From contig CAYLUU010000057.1 of the NCBI GenBank assembly GCA_964386925.1, positions 1-15,257 on the forward strand: 15,257 nucleotides of DNA, written 5' to 3'. This stretch comes from CAG-791 sp964386925. Its GTDB lineage: Bacteria; Bacillota; Clostridia; Lachnospirales; Lachnospiraceae. Each line of letters begins with the position of its first letter. Position 1 is the stretch's first letter. Under the pieces are notes generated by a model that searched no databases, was not told the origin of the DNA, and saw nothing but the letters and a program-made list of their open reading frames with translations. A program made the position numbers and the translations under genes. Shown piece after piece: positions 1-6,149 of the stretch.

Positions 1-36
1 CACAAATAATGGCAAGTTCGAACCTTGTCACTCCGA
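1..36 (+). tRNA. 3' end of a tRNA gene, cut by the window edge
   Basis: A T-arm is visible: GCAAG (12-16), loop TTCGAAC (17-23) and CTTGT (24-28) form a 5-bp stem closing a canonical 7-nt T loop. The following CACTCCG (29-35) fits the 3' half of an acceptor stem and A36 the discriminator. CCA is not encoded (TGAT follows). The anticodon lies outside the window, so the identity is unknown; a CGGAGTG/CACTCCG acceptor stem occurs in many clostridial tRNA-Pro genes, but this is only a hint. A terminator follows, which fits the end of a tRNA transcript. Confidence 0.6.
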
Positions 37-46
37 TGATAGAAGA

Positions 47-87
47 AACCTTGGAATTTCAACAATTGTTGAGTTCCGAGGTTTTTT
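47..87 (+). terminator. Intrinsic terminator after the tRNA
   Basis: The arms starting AACCTTGGAA (47-) and ending TTCCGAGGTT (-83) pair over about 16 bp with one G-U and one bulge, closing on a short ATT loop. Six T follow directly. This isolates the tRNA transcript from the operon downstream. Confidence 0.85.
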
Positions 88-110
88 GTATCTGAATGGA
101 TACTTTTGTT

Positions 111-142
111 CAATGCTGTCAGACCGAGTATTGACAGCATTG
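111..142. repeat. Perfect 11-bp inverted repeat overlapping a -35 box
   Basis: CAATGCTGTCA (111-121) and TGACAGCATTG (132-142) are exact reverse complements separated by 10 nt. No T-run follows on the + strand, so it is not an obvious terminator. The right arm overlaps the TTGACA -35 hexamer (131-136) of the riboswitch operon, so it could be an operator for a dimeric regulator. Function is inferred. Confidence 0.6.
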
Positions 143-159
143 CTTTACCATGGTAGAGT
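131..159 (+). promoter_or_regulatory. Sigma-A promoter of the glycine riboswitch operon
   Basis: A perfect TTGACA (131-136), a 17-nt spacer and TAGAGT (154-159) preceded by an extended -10 TGG. Transcription would start near 166, about 10 nt before the riboswitch aptamer. Confidence 0.7.
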
Positions 160-175
160 GGCAAAATATAAATTA

Positions 176-252
176 ACTCTCTGGAGAAGCTCATTAGAGG
201 GCCGAAGGTGTTAGGTCGAAAGACTGATCTCTCAGGCAAAAGGACAGAGTGC
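176..252 (+). promoter_or_regulatory. Glycine riboswitch, single aptamer
   Basis: The conserved glycine-aptamer blocks occur in order: CTCTGGAGA (179-187), GGCCGAAGG (200-208), and CTCTCAGGCAAAAGGACAGAG, given here as CTCTCAGGCA (229-238) followed by AAAGGACAGAG (239-249). P1 pairs CTCT (179-182) with AGAG (246-249), and GAGA (184-187) pairs with TCTC in 228-233. The order and sequence match the second aptamer of the Vibrio cholerae gcvT-type riboswitch as I recall it. Only about 25 nt separate it from the terminator, too little for a second aptamer, so this is a singlet. It precedes two membrane proteins and an amidohydrolase, not the glycine cleavage genes. Confidence 0.9.
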
Positions 253-275
253 CAAGGTTTGAACATGACGTAGTG

Positions 276-314
276 AAAAGGCGCACTCATACAGAGTGTG
301 CCTTTTCTTTATTC
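276..314 (+). terminator. Riboswitch expression-platform terminator
   Basis: AAAAGGCGCACTC (276-288) pairs with GAGTGTGCCTTTT (294-306) over 13 bp with one G-U, around a 5-nt loop, followed by the T-rich CTTTATT. The 5' arm segment GCACTC (283-288) is also complementary to GAGTGC (247-252), which includes the 3' strand of riboswitch P1. An antiterminator can therefore form only when P1 is open. This predicts a glycine-bound OFF switch. Confidence 0.85.
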
Positions 315-396
315 ATAGAAAATCTGGCAATTATTCAGAATCTGAACAGACAAAACGAAAGGCTGCACCGGAGTGGTAGAAAGAAGGGAGATTGTT

Positions 397-1095
397 ATGA
401 AAGAAATCGCAAACTCATCATTACTGACGGTGCTGGTCATCGTGGGCCTTCTGTATATCGTGGGCCTGTCACTGGCATTCCTGAAGAAGGCCTACACCAG
501 ATGCCTGGAACTGGGCATCTCCAAAGAAAAATTAAATAATGTGATCAAATCCAGTGCAGTGTTTTCGCTGGTACCGGCGCTGTCGATTGTCGTAGGATTT
601 TTTGCTCTGATTGCGGTATTCCAGAGCATTGTATGGCCCTGGTGGAGACTGTCAGTCATCGGATCTCTGTCCTATGAAACACAGATTTCCGGACTTCTGG
701 CCAGCAGCTTCGGACAGACCATGGATAATCTGACGCCAACCCAGTTCGGCGCTGTGCTGATCCTGATGAGTGTGGGAATGCTCAGCGGATTCCTGATTCT
801 GATTCCCTTTGGCAAGAAAATGTGCATGTCGGTCACCAAGGATGAGAATGCCAGCACTTGGAAATATGTGTTCTCCGGCGTGTTCATGATGACACTCTTT
901 GCTGTATACATTCCGGTTATTCTGATCGGTGATACTGTTCAGGCCTGCGTTATGCTGACCGGCCTGGTGGTTGCCGTTGTGCTGGGCGTTTTGTCTAAAA
1001 AGCAGGGCCTTGGCTGGCTGAACAACTTCATCATGGCCTTTACCCTGATTGCAGGTATGGCTTCCTCCCTGTTCTGGGTTAAGCTTTTCGGATAG
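397..1095 (+). CDS. DUF5058-type multi-pass membrane protein (putative transporter subunit)
   Basis: A 232-residue, very hydrophobic protein with about six predicted membrane segments (roughly residues 9-29, 55-78, 117-138, 157-178, 181-199, 209-229). A short charged loop near 139-152 follows the third. I recognise it as resembling the DUF5058 family, a group of uncharacterised inner-membrane proteins; that assignment is from memory and moderately sure. The ATG at 397 is chosen because AAGAAGGGAG (381-390) sits 6 nt upstream; an in-frame GTG at 373 would put this site inside the gene. It is the first gene after the glycine riboswitch terminator and is followed 62 bp later by a second membrane protein and then an M20 hydrolase. 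A role in moving glycine or a glycine conjugate across the membrane is inferred from this context only. No ATP-binding or PTS motif is present. Confidence 0.75.
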   Translation: MKEIANSSLLTVLVIVGLLYIVGLSLAFLKKAYTRCLELGISKEKLNNVIKSSAVFSLVPALSIVVGFFALIAVFQSIVWPWWRLSVIGSLSYETQISGLLASSFGQTMDNLTPTQFGAVLILMSVGMLSGFLILIPFGKKMCMSVTKDENASTWKYVFSGVFMMTLFAVYIPVILIGDTVQACVMLTGLVVAVVLGVLSKKQGLGWLNNFIMAFTLIAGMASSLFWVKLFG

Positions 1096-1157
1096 TACAA
1101 AATAATAGAGTGATCGACCAGATTGATTAAGTTGATTAGCATAGAAGGGAAACGCAT

Positions 1158-1937
1158 ATGAGCACGAAAAATAAAAAAGAAATCACCGATCCGTTTCAGA
1201 AGTGGGCACATTCCTGGGGAAGACTGGGGACTGTGATCGCCCTGATCTATATGATTGCCCTGCCTTTTATTGTCTGCAATGCATTCGACTGCATGCCGAA
1301 ATTCAGTGAGGTAATCAACGCGAGCACAATCGGAATTCTCCTGATCTACATTCCGGTTGGTTTCTCAGAGGCACTGAGCTATATTCCGGTCATGGGATCC
1401 GCCAGCTATCTGGGTTTCATTACAGGCAACATCATGAATTTGAAGTTCCCTTGCGCAGTAAACGGCATGAAGGTGGCTGATGTGGAGCAGAATACGCCGG
1501 AGGGCGATGCCGTTGCAACGGTTGCCATTGCGGTATCTTCCATTGTTGCGGTTGTGATCCTTGCTCTGGCTGCTCTGCTGTCCAGCTTTATCCGTCCGGT
1601 ATTCGAGCTGCCGGCAATGAATACCGCAAAGGATTACGTCATCCCGGCTCTGTTCGGCTCCATGACTCTGGGCCTGTTCGTCAACACGAAGAGCAGTGGA
1701 AAGGTTGTAAAGGGCTCCCTGAAGGGCGTGATCCCGGTACTCATTATCGTATCCATCATCTCTGTGGCAGCCAGAGCCGTCGGCGCAGGCAAGAGTCTGC
1801 TGGGCCTGGTCGGTATTTTGATTGTGTGCATGCTGCCGGTGGGCATTCTGAGTTCGTATATCATGTGGAAAAAGGGTATCATTCAGGTTGTGGATGCAGA
1901 AGAGAAGGAAGGCAGCAGGACTGAGGAGAAGGCATGA
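1158..1937 (+). CDS. Multi-pass membrane protein, partner of the DUF5058 protein
   Basis: A 259-residue integral membrane protein. The N-terminus is charged (MSTKNKKEITDP), hydrophobic segments lie near 22-42, 55-92 (interrupted by the polar stretch around SEALSYIPVMG), 118-143, 161-175, 188-206 and 213-235, and the tail is acidic and cytoplasmic-looking. The central run GSASYLGFITGNIMNLKFP (80-98) is Gly/Ser/Asn-rich inside a hydrophobic region, as in substrate-contacting loops of solute carriers, but I cannot assign a named family. AGAAGGGA lies just upstream of the ATG. The stop overlaps the M20 hydrolase start (ATGA), so the two are probably translationally coupled. With the preceding gene it may form a two-protein carrier under glycine control; this is inference. 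Confidence 0.75.
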   Translation: MSTKNKKEITDPFQKWAHSWGRLGTVIALIYMIALPFIVCNAFDCMPKFSEVINASTIGILLIYIPVGFSEALSYIPVMGSASYLGFITGNIMNLKFPCAVNGMKVADVEQNTPEGDAVATVAIAVSSIVAVVILALAALLSSFIRPVFELPAMNTAKDYVIPALFGSMTLGLFVNTKSSGKVVKGSLKGVIPVLIIVSIISVAARAVGAGKSLLGLVGILIVCMLPVGILSSYIMWKKGIIQVVDAEEKEGSRTEEKA

Positions 1938-3109
1938 ATTACTACGAAAGAGCAGTTGAGCTAAAAGACGAGATTGTCGCAAACCGAAGATATTTTCATA
2001 CGAATGCAGAGGTGGGACTGGATCTGCCCAAGGCGAGAGCTTATGTGACGGAAAAGCTCACAGAATATGGCATTGAGGCGAAGGCCTGCGGACACGGAAT
2101 CACGGCAACGATCGGCCAGGGAGGCAAATGCCTTTTGCTGCGTGCAGACATGGATGCACTTCCGATGCCGGAAGAGAGCGGCGAGCCGTTCGCGTGTCCG
2201 AGCGGAAATGCAGCGCATGCCTGCGGACATGATTTTCATGCAGCCATGCTGCTGGCGGCGGCGAAGATGTTAAAGGAAAATGAGGCAAGCCTCCCGGGAC
2301 GAGTCAAGCTGATGTTCCAGCCTGCGGAGGAGACCTTTGAGGGCGGCAAGGATATGATCGAGGCAGGAATTCTCGAAAATCCTGCAGTCGATGCTGCTCT
2401 GGCCTATCACGTCTCTCCGGGCAAACTGCCGGTGGGACTGGTGATGTATAACGGCGAGAGCACAATGATGTTCTCTGTGGATGCCTTCCGCATCAAGGTG
2501 ATGGGAAAGGGATCTCACGGAGCCTATCCGCATGTCGGCATTGACCCGATCAACATCGGCGTACATATCCACCTGGCACTGCAGGAGCTGATTGCCAGAG
2601 AGGCGGATCCTAACGCTGCCTGCGTGCTGACCATCGGAAAATTCCAGGCTGGCACGGCCGGGAATATCATTCCCGATACTGCTGTTCTGGAGGGAACGCT
2701 TCGCACCAACAATGCGAAGGAGCGGGAGAAGCTGACGGCGCGGATTCGCCAGGTGACAGAGGCAGTTGCTGCTGTGTATGGCGGAAACGCTGTCGTGGAA
2801 TCTATGTCCGGCGTGCCTCCGCTGGTGTGTGACAAGACATTGACAGGAGAAGTGATCGGCTACATGAGGGAGCTGCAGATTCCGGGCTTTACGGAATATC
2901 CGGGGGTCAGCGCCAGCGCATCGGAAGATTTTGCAATGATCGCGGAGAGAGTTCCCAGCACCTTTATGTATCTCTCTGCGGGTTTTCTGGATGAGCGGGG
3001 AACCTATCCGGCGCACAATCCCAAGGTGCGATTCAACGAGGAGGTCTGCCCGATCGGTGCAGCTTGTCTTGCGCATTGTGCACAGAGATGGCTGGAAGAG
3101 CATAAGTGA
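1934..3109 (+). CDS. M20-family metal-dependent amidohydrolase (hippurate hydrolase-like)
   Basis: A 391-residue cytoplasmic enzyme, normal length for the M20D/ama-hipO group that hydrolyses N-acyl amino acids (hippurate, N-acetyl-diaminopimelate, indole-acetyl amino acids). Family motifs are intact: RADMDALP (70-77), HACGHD (95-100, with Cys97 and His99 as expected metal ligands), FQPAEE (128-133, with the catalytic and metal-binding glutamates), YHVSP (His159), and a C-terminal PAHNPKVRF carrying the last metal-ligand His. The dimerisation domain with a GSHGAYPH motif lies in the middle. The start overlaps the previous stop by 4 nt, so it is coupled to the membrane genes. Glycine-riboswitch control suggests a substrate that releases glycine, such as an N-acylglycine. 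The exact substrate cannot be read from sequence, and related enzymes accept other acyl groups or amino acids. Confidence 0.92.
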   Translation: MNYYERAVELKDEIVANRRYFHTNAEVGLDLPKARAYVTEKLTEYGIEAKACGHGITATIGQGGKCLLLRADMDALPMPEESGEPFACPSGNAAHACGHDFHAAMLLAAAKMLKENEASLPGRVKLMFQPAEETFEGGKDMIEAGILENPAVDAALAYHVSPGKLPVGLVMYNGESTMMFSVDAFRIKVMGKGSHGAYPHVGIDPINIGVHIHLALQELIAREADPNAACVLTIGKFQAGTAGNIIPDTAVLEGTLRTNNAKEREKLTARIRQVTEAVAAVYGGNAVVESMSGVPPLVCDKTLTGEVIGYMRELQIPGFTEYPGVSASASEDFAMIAERVPSTFMYLSAGFLDERGTYPAHNPKVRFNEEVCPIGAACLAHCAQRWLEEHK

Positions 3110-3204
3110 CAGGGCCGGGGATAACCTTATCGATGCAAAGCATTCGAGATGTGGGGACTAAAACGATCATCCCTGCTCACACAGGCACCACAACAAATCA
3201 AGAT

Positions 3205-3245
3205 CAGCTGCTATGTGTCTACGACACATGGCAGCTGTTTTTTTT
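3205..3245 (+). terminator. Strong intrinsic terminator of the riboswitch operon
   Basis: CAGCTGCTATGTGTC (3205-3219) pairs with GACACATGGCAGCTG (3223-3237) over 15 bp with one G-U, around a 3-nt loop, followed by eight T. It lies 95 nt after the amidohydrolase stop and closes the unit. Confidence 0.95.
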
Positions 3246-3358
3246 ACAGGCTTTTTTCATACGCAGTTACGCTCCGATTGCAGCAGGCAGTGTATGATAC
3301 AGTCATGACATAAGAAAAGGAGCGGATGACGGATCCGCAGAAAGGAAAGAAACATACT

Positions 3359-4087
3359 ATGTGGACAATTGGAGAAATCAAGGGAAAAGGACGTGCGGTC
3401 ATGCACAGCAGTTATTGGAAGATGGTCCTGGTTGGATTCATTCTGGTGTTGGCAGCCGGTTCTGCGGCAGCCACCTCAGCGGCGGCAACTGCGTCTGCGA
3501 ACATGTCGGCTGACGGGAGCACAGTAACATATACCTTTAGCAATAAAGAGGTTGTTATGGCTTCTGTGATGGCAATTCTTGGGACGGTTGCCATGCTGAG
3601 CGGGCTGGCAGAGCTGGCGATTCGCCTGTTCCTTCTTCATCCGCTGGAGGCTGGATGCCGCAGATTTCAGGCTGTCGCGCATGTGGAAGGAAATGCAGCA
3701 TCGCTTACGAATATTTTCTACTGCTTCCCGAATGGATATCTGAATGTGGTGAAGACGATGCTGCTGCGGGATCTGTTCACCTTCCTGTGGTCGCTGCTGT
3801 TCGTCATTCCCGGAATTGTAAAGGGGTATTCCTACCGGCTGATCCCTTACATTCTGGCAGAGGAACCGAACATGACTTCCGATGAGGCCTTCCGGCTTTC
3901 CAGAGAAATGATGCGGGGCAACAAGTGGCACGCGTTCCTGTTCGACCTGTCCTTCATTGGCTGGGATTTCCTGAACGCGCTGACATTGGGGATTCTGGGA
4001 CTGTTCTACGTGAACCCGTATCGGGAGAGTGCGAAGGAGGAACTGTACATCACCATTCGTGATCAGTACATGGGAACACGAAGCTAA
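3359..4087 (+). CDS. DUF975 family membrane protein
   Basis: A 242-residue membrane protein. The N-terminus MWTIGEIKGKGRAVM followed by SSYWKM matches the usual DUF975 opening (MWxxxELKxxAKxxL..YW). The core IPGIVKGYSYRLIPYILAE (150-168) followed by SDEAFRLSREMMRGNKW (174-190) is the family hallmark. Hydrophobic segments lie near 21-36, 66-94, 139-152 and 195-216; the Ala/Ser-rich stretch 33-48 and polar 49-62 probably form an outside loop. The ATG at 3359 is preferred on family grounds; an in-frame ATG at 3326 has AGGAG only 3 nt upstream and would add 11 charged residues. The function of DUF975 proteins is unknown. It is isolated between a strong terminator and a hairpin, so it is probably monocistronic. 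Confidence 0.88.
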   Translation: MWTIGEIKGKGRAVMHSSYWKMVLVGFILVLAAGSAAATSAAATASANMSADGSTVTYTFSNKEVVMASVMAILGTVAMLSGLAELAIRLFLLHPLEAGCRRFQAVAHVEGNAASLTNIFYCFPNGYLNVVKTMLLRDLFTFLWSLLFVIPGIVKGYSYRLIPYILAEEPNMTSDEAFRLSREMMRGNKWHAFLFDLSFIGWDFLNALTLGILGLFYVNPYRESAKEELYITIRDQYMGTRS

Positions 4088-4114
4088 GGAAACGCTGATT
4101 CAATCAGCATTTCC
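4088..4114 (+). terminator. Hairpin directly after the DUF975 stop codon
   Basis: GGAAA-C-GCTGAT (4088-4099) pairs with ATCAGC-A-TTTCC (4103-4114): 11 bp with one C-A mismatch and a 3-nt loop. It begins at the base after the stop codon. Only three T lie in the 3' arm and no U-run follows, so it may be a weak terminator or a 3'-end stabiliser. Confidence 0.45.
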
Positions 4115-4133
4115 CTAAATGCCCTATAGAACA

Positions 4134-4145
4134 CAACAGCTGTTG
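4134..4145. repeat. 12-bp perfect palindrome
   Basis: CAACAGCTGTTG reads the same on both strands. It lies about 190 bp upstream of the decarboxylase beta gene. It could be an operator half-site pair, but I do not recognise the regulator. Confidence 0.3.
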
Positions 4146-4231
4146 AGCGGAGATCAATGCTCCTGCAGATGGGGTGACATAGGAAGGGCAGCGGATAAAA
4201 ACTGAACAGAACCTTAGCGGAGCAGAGATTG

Positions 4232-4286
4232 ACGGCAAGACTTTTACTGCAGGAAACTGTAGTGAGAGCCTTGCCGTTTGTTGTTG
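4232..4286 (+). terminator. Long leader hairpin before the sodium-pump gene (possible attenuator)
   Basis: ACGGCAAG (4232-4239) pairs with CTTGCCGT (4270-4277). After one A-C mismatch, CTTTTACTGCAG (4241-4252) pairs with CTGTAGTGAGAG (4257-4268) using three G-U pairs, closing a GAAA tetraloop. The tail TTTGTTGTT is T-rich but interrupted. It ends about 50 nt before the beta-subunit ATG. It may be a regulated attenuator or simply a terminator of the DUF975 transcript. The 117 nt between 4115 and 4231 contain no gene. Confidence 0.6.
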
Positions 4287-4337
4287 GGCGGGCTCTGAAT
4301 CATTAACGAGAATCTTCAACGGAAGGGGAGGATACGT

Positions 4338-5474
4338 ATGCAGCAATTGATGGATTTGTTCGGCAATGTCACGAATCTGACGTGGCAGATGATCGCCATG
4401 TGGGGAATCGGCGGGATTCTCATCTGGCTGGGAATCAGGAAGCAAATGGAACCAACACTACTGGTACCGATGGGATTCGGCGCGATTTTTGTGAATCTGC
4501 CGCTGTCCGGGGCGGTGACGCAGACGATCGACGGCGTATTGACGGAAGGGCCACTGGATACCCTGTTCAATGCAGGAATTTCCAATGAGTTGTTCCTGCT
4601 CCTGTTGTTCATCGGAATCGGTGCCATGATCGATTTCACGCCTCTTCTGGCAAATCCGATGATGATGCTGTTCGGTGCGGCGGCACAGTTCGGGATCTTC
4701 TTTACGCTGAGCCTTGCGACACTCTTCGGGTTCTCCCTGCAGGATGCGGCCTCGGTAGGAATCATCGGCGCGGCGGACGGACCGACGTCAATCTTCGTGG
4801 CGGATTATTTTCAATCCAAATATCTGGGTGCCATCATTGTGGCAGCGTATTCCTATATGGCACTCGTTCCCATTATTCAGCCGCCGGTAATTCGCGCTCT
4901 TACGTCCCAAAAAGAGCGAACCATCCATATGGATTATCAGGGAGGAAGCGTTTCCAAGACGGCAAGAATTCTGTTCCCCATCTGCATTACGGTGGTGGCG
5001 GGACTGATCGCTCCGCGGAGTGTGGCACTGATAGGCTTTCTGATGTTCGGCAATCTGATCCGCGAATGCGGCGTTCTGGATTCGCTGTCGGATACGGCAC
5101 AGGGGACGCTGGCGAACCTAATCACGCTCCTTCTGGGCATTACGGTGGCGTCACAGATGCGCGCAGAGAACTTCCTGAATGTGCAGACGCTGTTCATTCT
5201 GCTGCTGGGGCTGGTGGCGTTTATTTTTGATACCGCAGGCGGCGTACTGTTCGCAAAGGTGCTGAACCTGTTCCTGAAAAAGAAAATCAATCCGATGATC
5301 GGCGCGTGCGGAATTTCGGCCTTCCCGATGTCGGCCAGGGTCATTACCCAGATGGGATTAAAAGACGATCCGACGAATGTGCTGATCATGCAGGCAACCA
5401 GTGTGAATGTATCGGGACAGATCGCATCGGTTATTGCCGGCGGATTGCTGCTGAGTCTGATTCCGCTGGTGTAG
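4338..5474 (+). CDS. Sodium ion-translocating decarboxylase, beta subunit (OadB/GcdB/MmdB family)
   Basis: A 378-residue polytopic membrane protein. In the family this subunit decarboxylates carboxybiotin and couples it to export of Na+. The hallmark GAADGPTSIF (144-153, with the conserved Asp147 in the Na+/carboxybiotin site) is present, as are SYMALVPIIQPP (172-183) and the C-terminal GACGISAFPMSARV motif. GGAAGGGGAGG lies about 6 nt before the ATG. Length agrees with family members of 370-430 residues. The sequence alone does not say whether the substrate complex is oxaloacetate, glutaconyl-CoA or methylmalonyl-CoA decarboxylase. No carboxyltransferase (alpha) or biotin-carrier gene is visible in the window; only a small gamma-like gene follows. 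Confidence 0.93.
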   Translation: MQQLMDLFGNVTNLTWQMIAMWGIGGILIWLGIRKQMEPTLLVPMGFGAIFVNLPLSGAVTQTIDGVLTEGPLDTLFNAGISNELFLLLLFIGIGAMIDFTPLLANPMMMLFGAAAQFGIFFTLSLATLFGFSLQDAASVGIIGAADGPTSIFVADYFQSKYLGAIIVAAYSYMALVPIIQPPVIRALTSQKERTIHMDYQGGSVSKTARILFPICITVVAGLIAPRSVALIGFLMFGNLIRECGVLDSLSDTAQGTLANLITLLLGITVASQMRAENFLNVQTLFILLLGLVAFIFDTAGGVLFAKVLNLFLKKKINPMIGACGISAFPMSARVITQMGLKDDPTNVLIMQATSVNVSGQIASVIAGGLLLSLIPLV

Positions 5475-5631
5475 AGCTGCACCTACGTTTTTTGACGCGC
5501 ACTCTCCAAAAATCATTCTGCGTTATCTGGCTGGTTATTTTGCAAACGCTGTACTAGTGAATGCGATGAAAGGGGTACGGCTCGTTCCCTTGCCGAATAG
5601 AAAATGGGCAGAAGAGCAGAAAGGAAAAGGA

Positions 5632-5766
5632 ATGCTTGCGAATTTAATAGAGTCGCTGAAGGTGATGGGCTTTGGGATGCTGGGGATTTTTGCGGTGGCT
5701 GTCGTGCTGATCGTGATCATGAAGGTTCTGACAAAGCTGTTCCCGGCGAAAGAAGCCGATGAGTAG
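5632..5766 (+). CDS. Small OadG-like membrane protein (putative decarboxylase gamma subunit)
   Basis: A 44-residue peptide: a short N-terminus (MLANLIESLKV), one membrane helix (about residues 12-31) and a Lys/Glu-containing tail ending KEADE. This is the pattern of OadG-type gamma subunits, which anchor the alpha subunit to the membrane beta subunit. The helix sequence MGFGMLGIFAVAVVL is typical of the family. The ATG at 5632 is chosen because AAGGAAAAGG precedes it; in-frame ATGs at 5557 and 5566 lack a good ribosome-binding site and would add a non-membrane extension. It lies 157 bp after the beta subunit, a longer gap than usual for subunits of one complex. It is shorter than most gamma subunits (usually 60-120 residues). 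Confidence 0.65.
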   Translation: MLANLIESLKVMGFGMLGIFAVAVVLIVIMKVLTKLFPAKEADE

Positions 5767-5804
5767 ACGCGACTGAACAGGTTTGATTCCAGCCGTAGGG
5801 CACT

Positions 5805-5889
5805 TGATTTGCCTCGGCACTTGCTCGATGGCGGATAAATTGCGGAGCATTTATCCAGACAGCGAGCTTAGTGCCGCTAGGTCAAATCA
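5805..5889. repeat. 85-nt multi-segment palindromic element next to an assembly gap
   Basis: Nested arms pair in order: TGATTTG (5805-5811) with CAAATCA (5883-5889); CCT (5812-5814) with AGG (5879-5881); CGGCACT (5815-5821) with AGTGCCG (5870-5876); GCTCG (5823-5827) with CGAGC (5863-5867); GGATAAAT (5833-5840) with ATTTATCC (5849-5856). It starts about 40 bp after the gamma-like gene and is followed by GTAGCGAGAGCG and then the N run. It has no U-tail. It looks like an interspersed palindromic repeat; other copies cannot be seen here. Confidence 0.65.
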
Positions 5890-5902
5890 CGTAGCGAGAG
5901 CG

Positions 5903-6002
5903 NNNNNNNNNNNNNNNNNNNNNNNNNNNNNNNNNNNNNNNNNNNNNNNNNNNNNNNNNNNNNNNNNNNNNNNNNNNNNNNNNNNNNNNNNNNNNNNNNN
6001 NN
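5903..6002. other. Assembly gap of exactly 100 N
   Basis: Exactly 100 unknown bases, the conventional placeholder for a scaffold gap of unknown size. True distance between the decarboxylase genes and the ABC operon is therefore unknown. The flanks (5767-5902 and 6003-6090) hold no convincing gene; short open frames touching the gap on either strand have no ribosome-binding site or recognisable motif. Confidence 0.9.
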
Positions 6003-6090
6003 GCGGGCCCCAGGCGGAACAAACCTGCTCAGCCGCGGCGTATTGCGTGACTGCCAGAACTTCACTGACGTCCTCGATGTGAAATATCAC

Positions 6091-6119
6091 TTGCACACGG
6101 CACTTTCCTGTGGTAAAGT
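6091..6119 (+). promoter_or_regulatory. Promoter of the amino-acid ABC operon
   Basis: TTGCAC (6091-6096), a 17-nt spacer and TAAAGT (6114-6119) preceded by an extended -10 TGG. The -10 lies within an inverted repeat, GCACTTT (6100-6106) and AAAGTGC (6115-6121), that could serve as an operator. The start would be near 6126, about 40 nt before the lipoprotein ATG. Confidence 0.6.
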
Positions 6120-6135
6120 GCTACCTAGCTAAAAC

Positions 6136-6149
6136 GCAGGGCACCCTGC
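6136..6149. repeat. 14-bp inverted repeat just before the lipoprotein ribosome-binding site
   Basis: GCAGGG (6136-6141) and CCCTGC (6144-6149) are exact complements separated by CA. It lies between the predicted transcription start and AGAGGAGG (6151-6158). It could bind a regulator; the two-base spacer makes an RNA hairpin with all six pairs unlikely. Confidence 0.35.

Noticed and set aside
2270..3103. 277-codon minus-strand frame opposite the M20 amidohydrolase
   Set aside because: The + strand carries intact M20 motifs; the antisense frame shows no recognisable domain.
3106..3297. 63-codon open frame after the amidohydrolase
   Set aside because: It reads through the 15-bp terminator hairpin and its T-run and has no coding character.
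6003..6120. Possible partial gene on either strand entering the first gap
   Set aside because: Short frames with no ribosome-binding site or recognisable motif; more likely intergenic repeat sequence.
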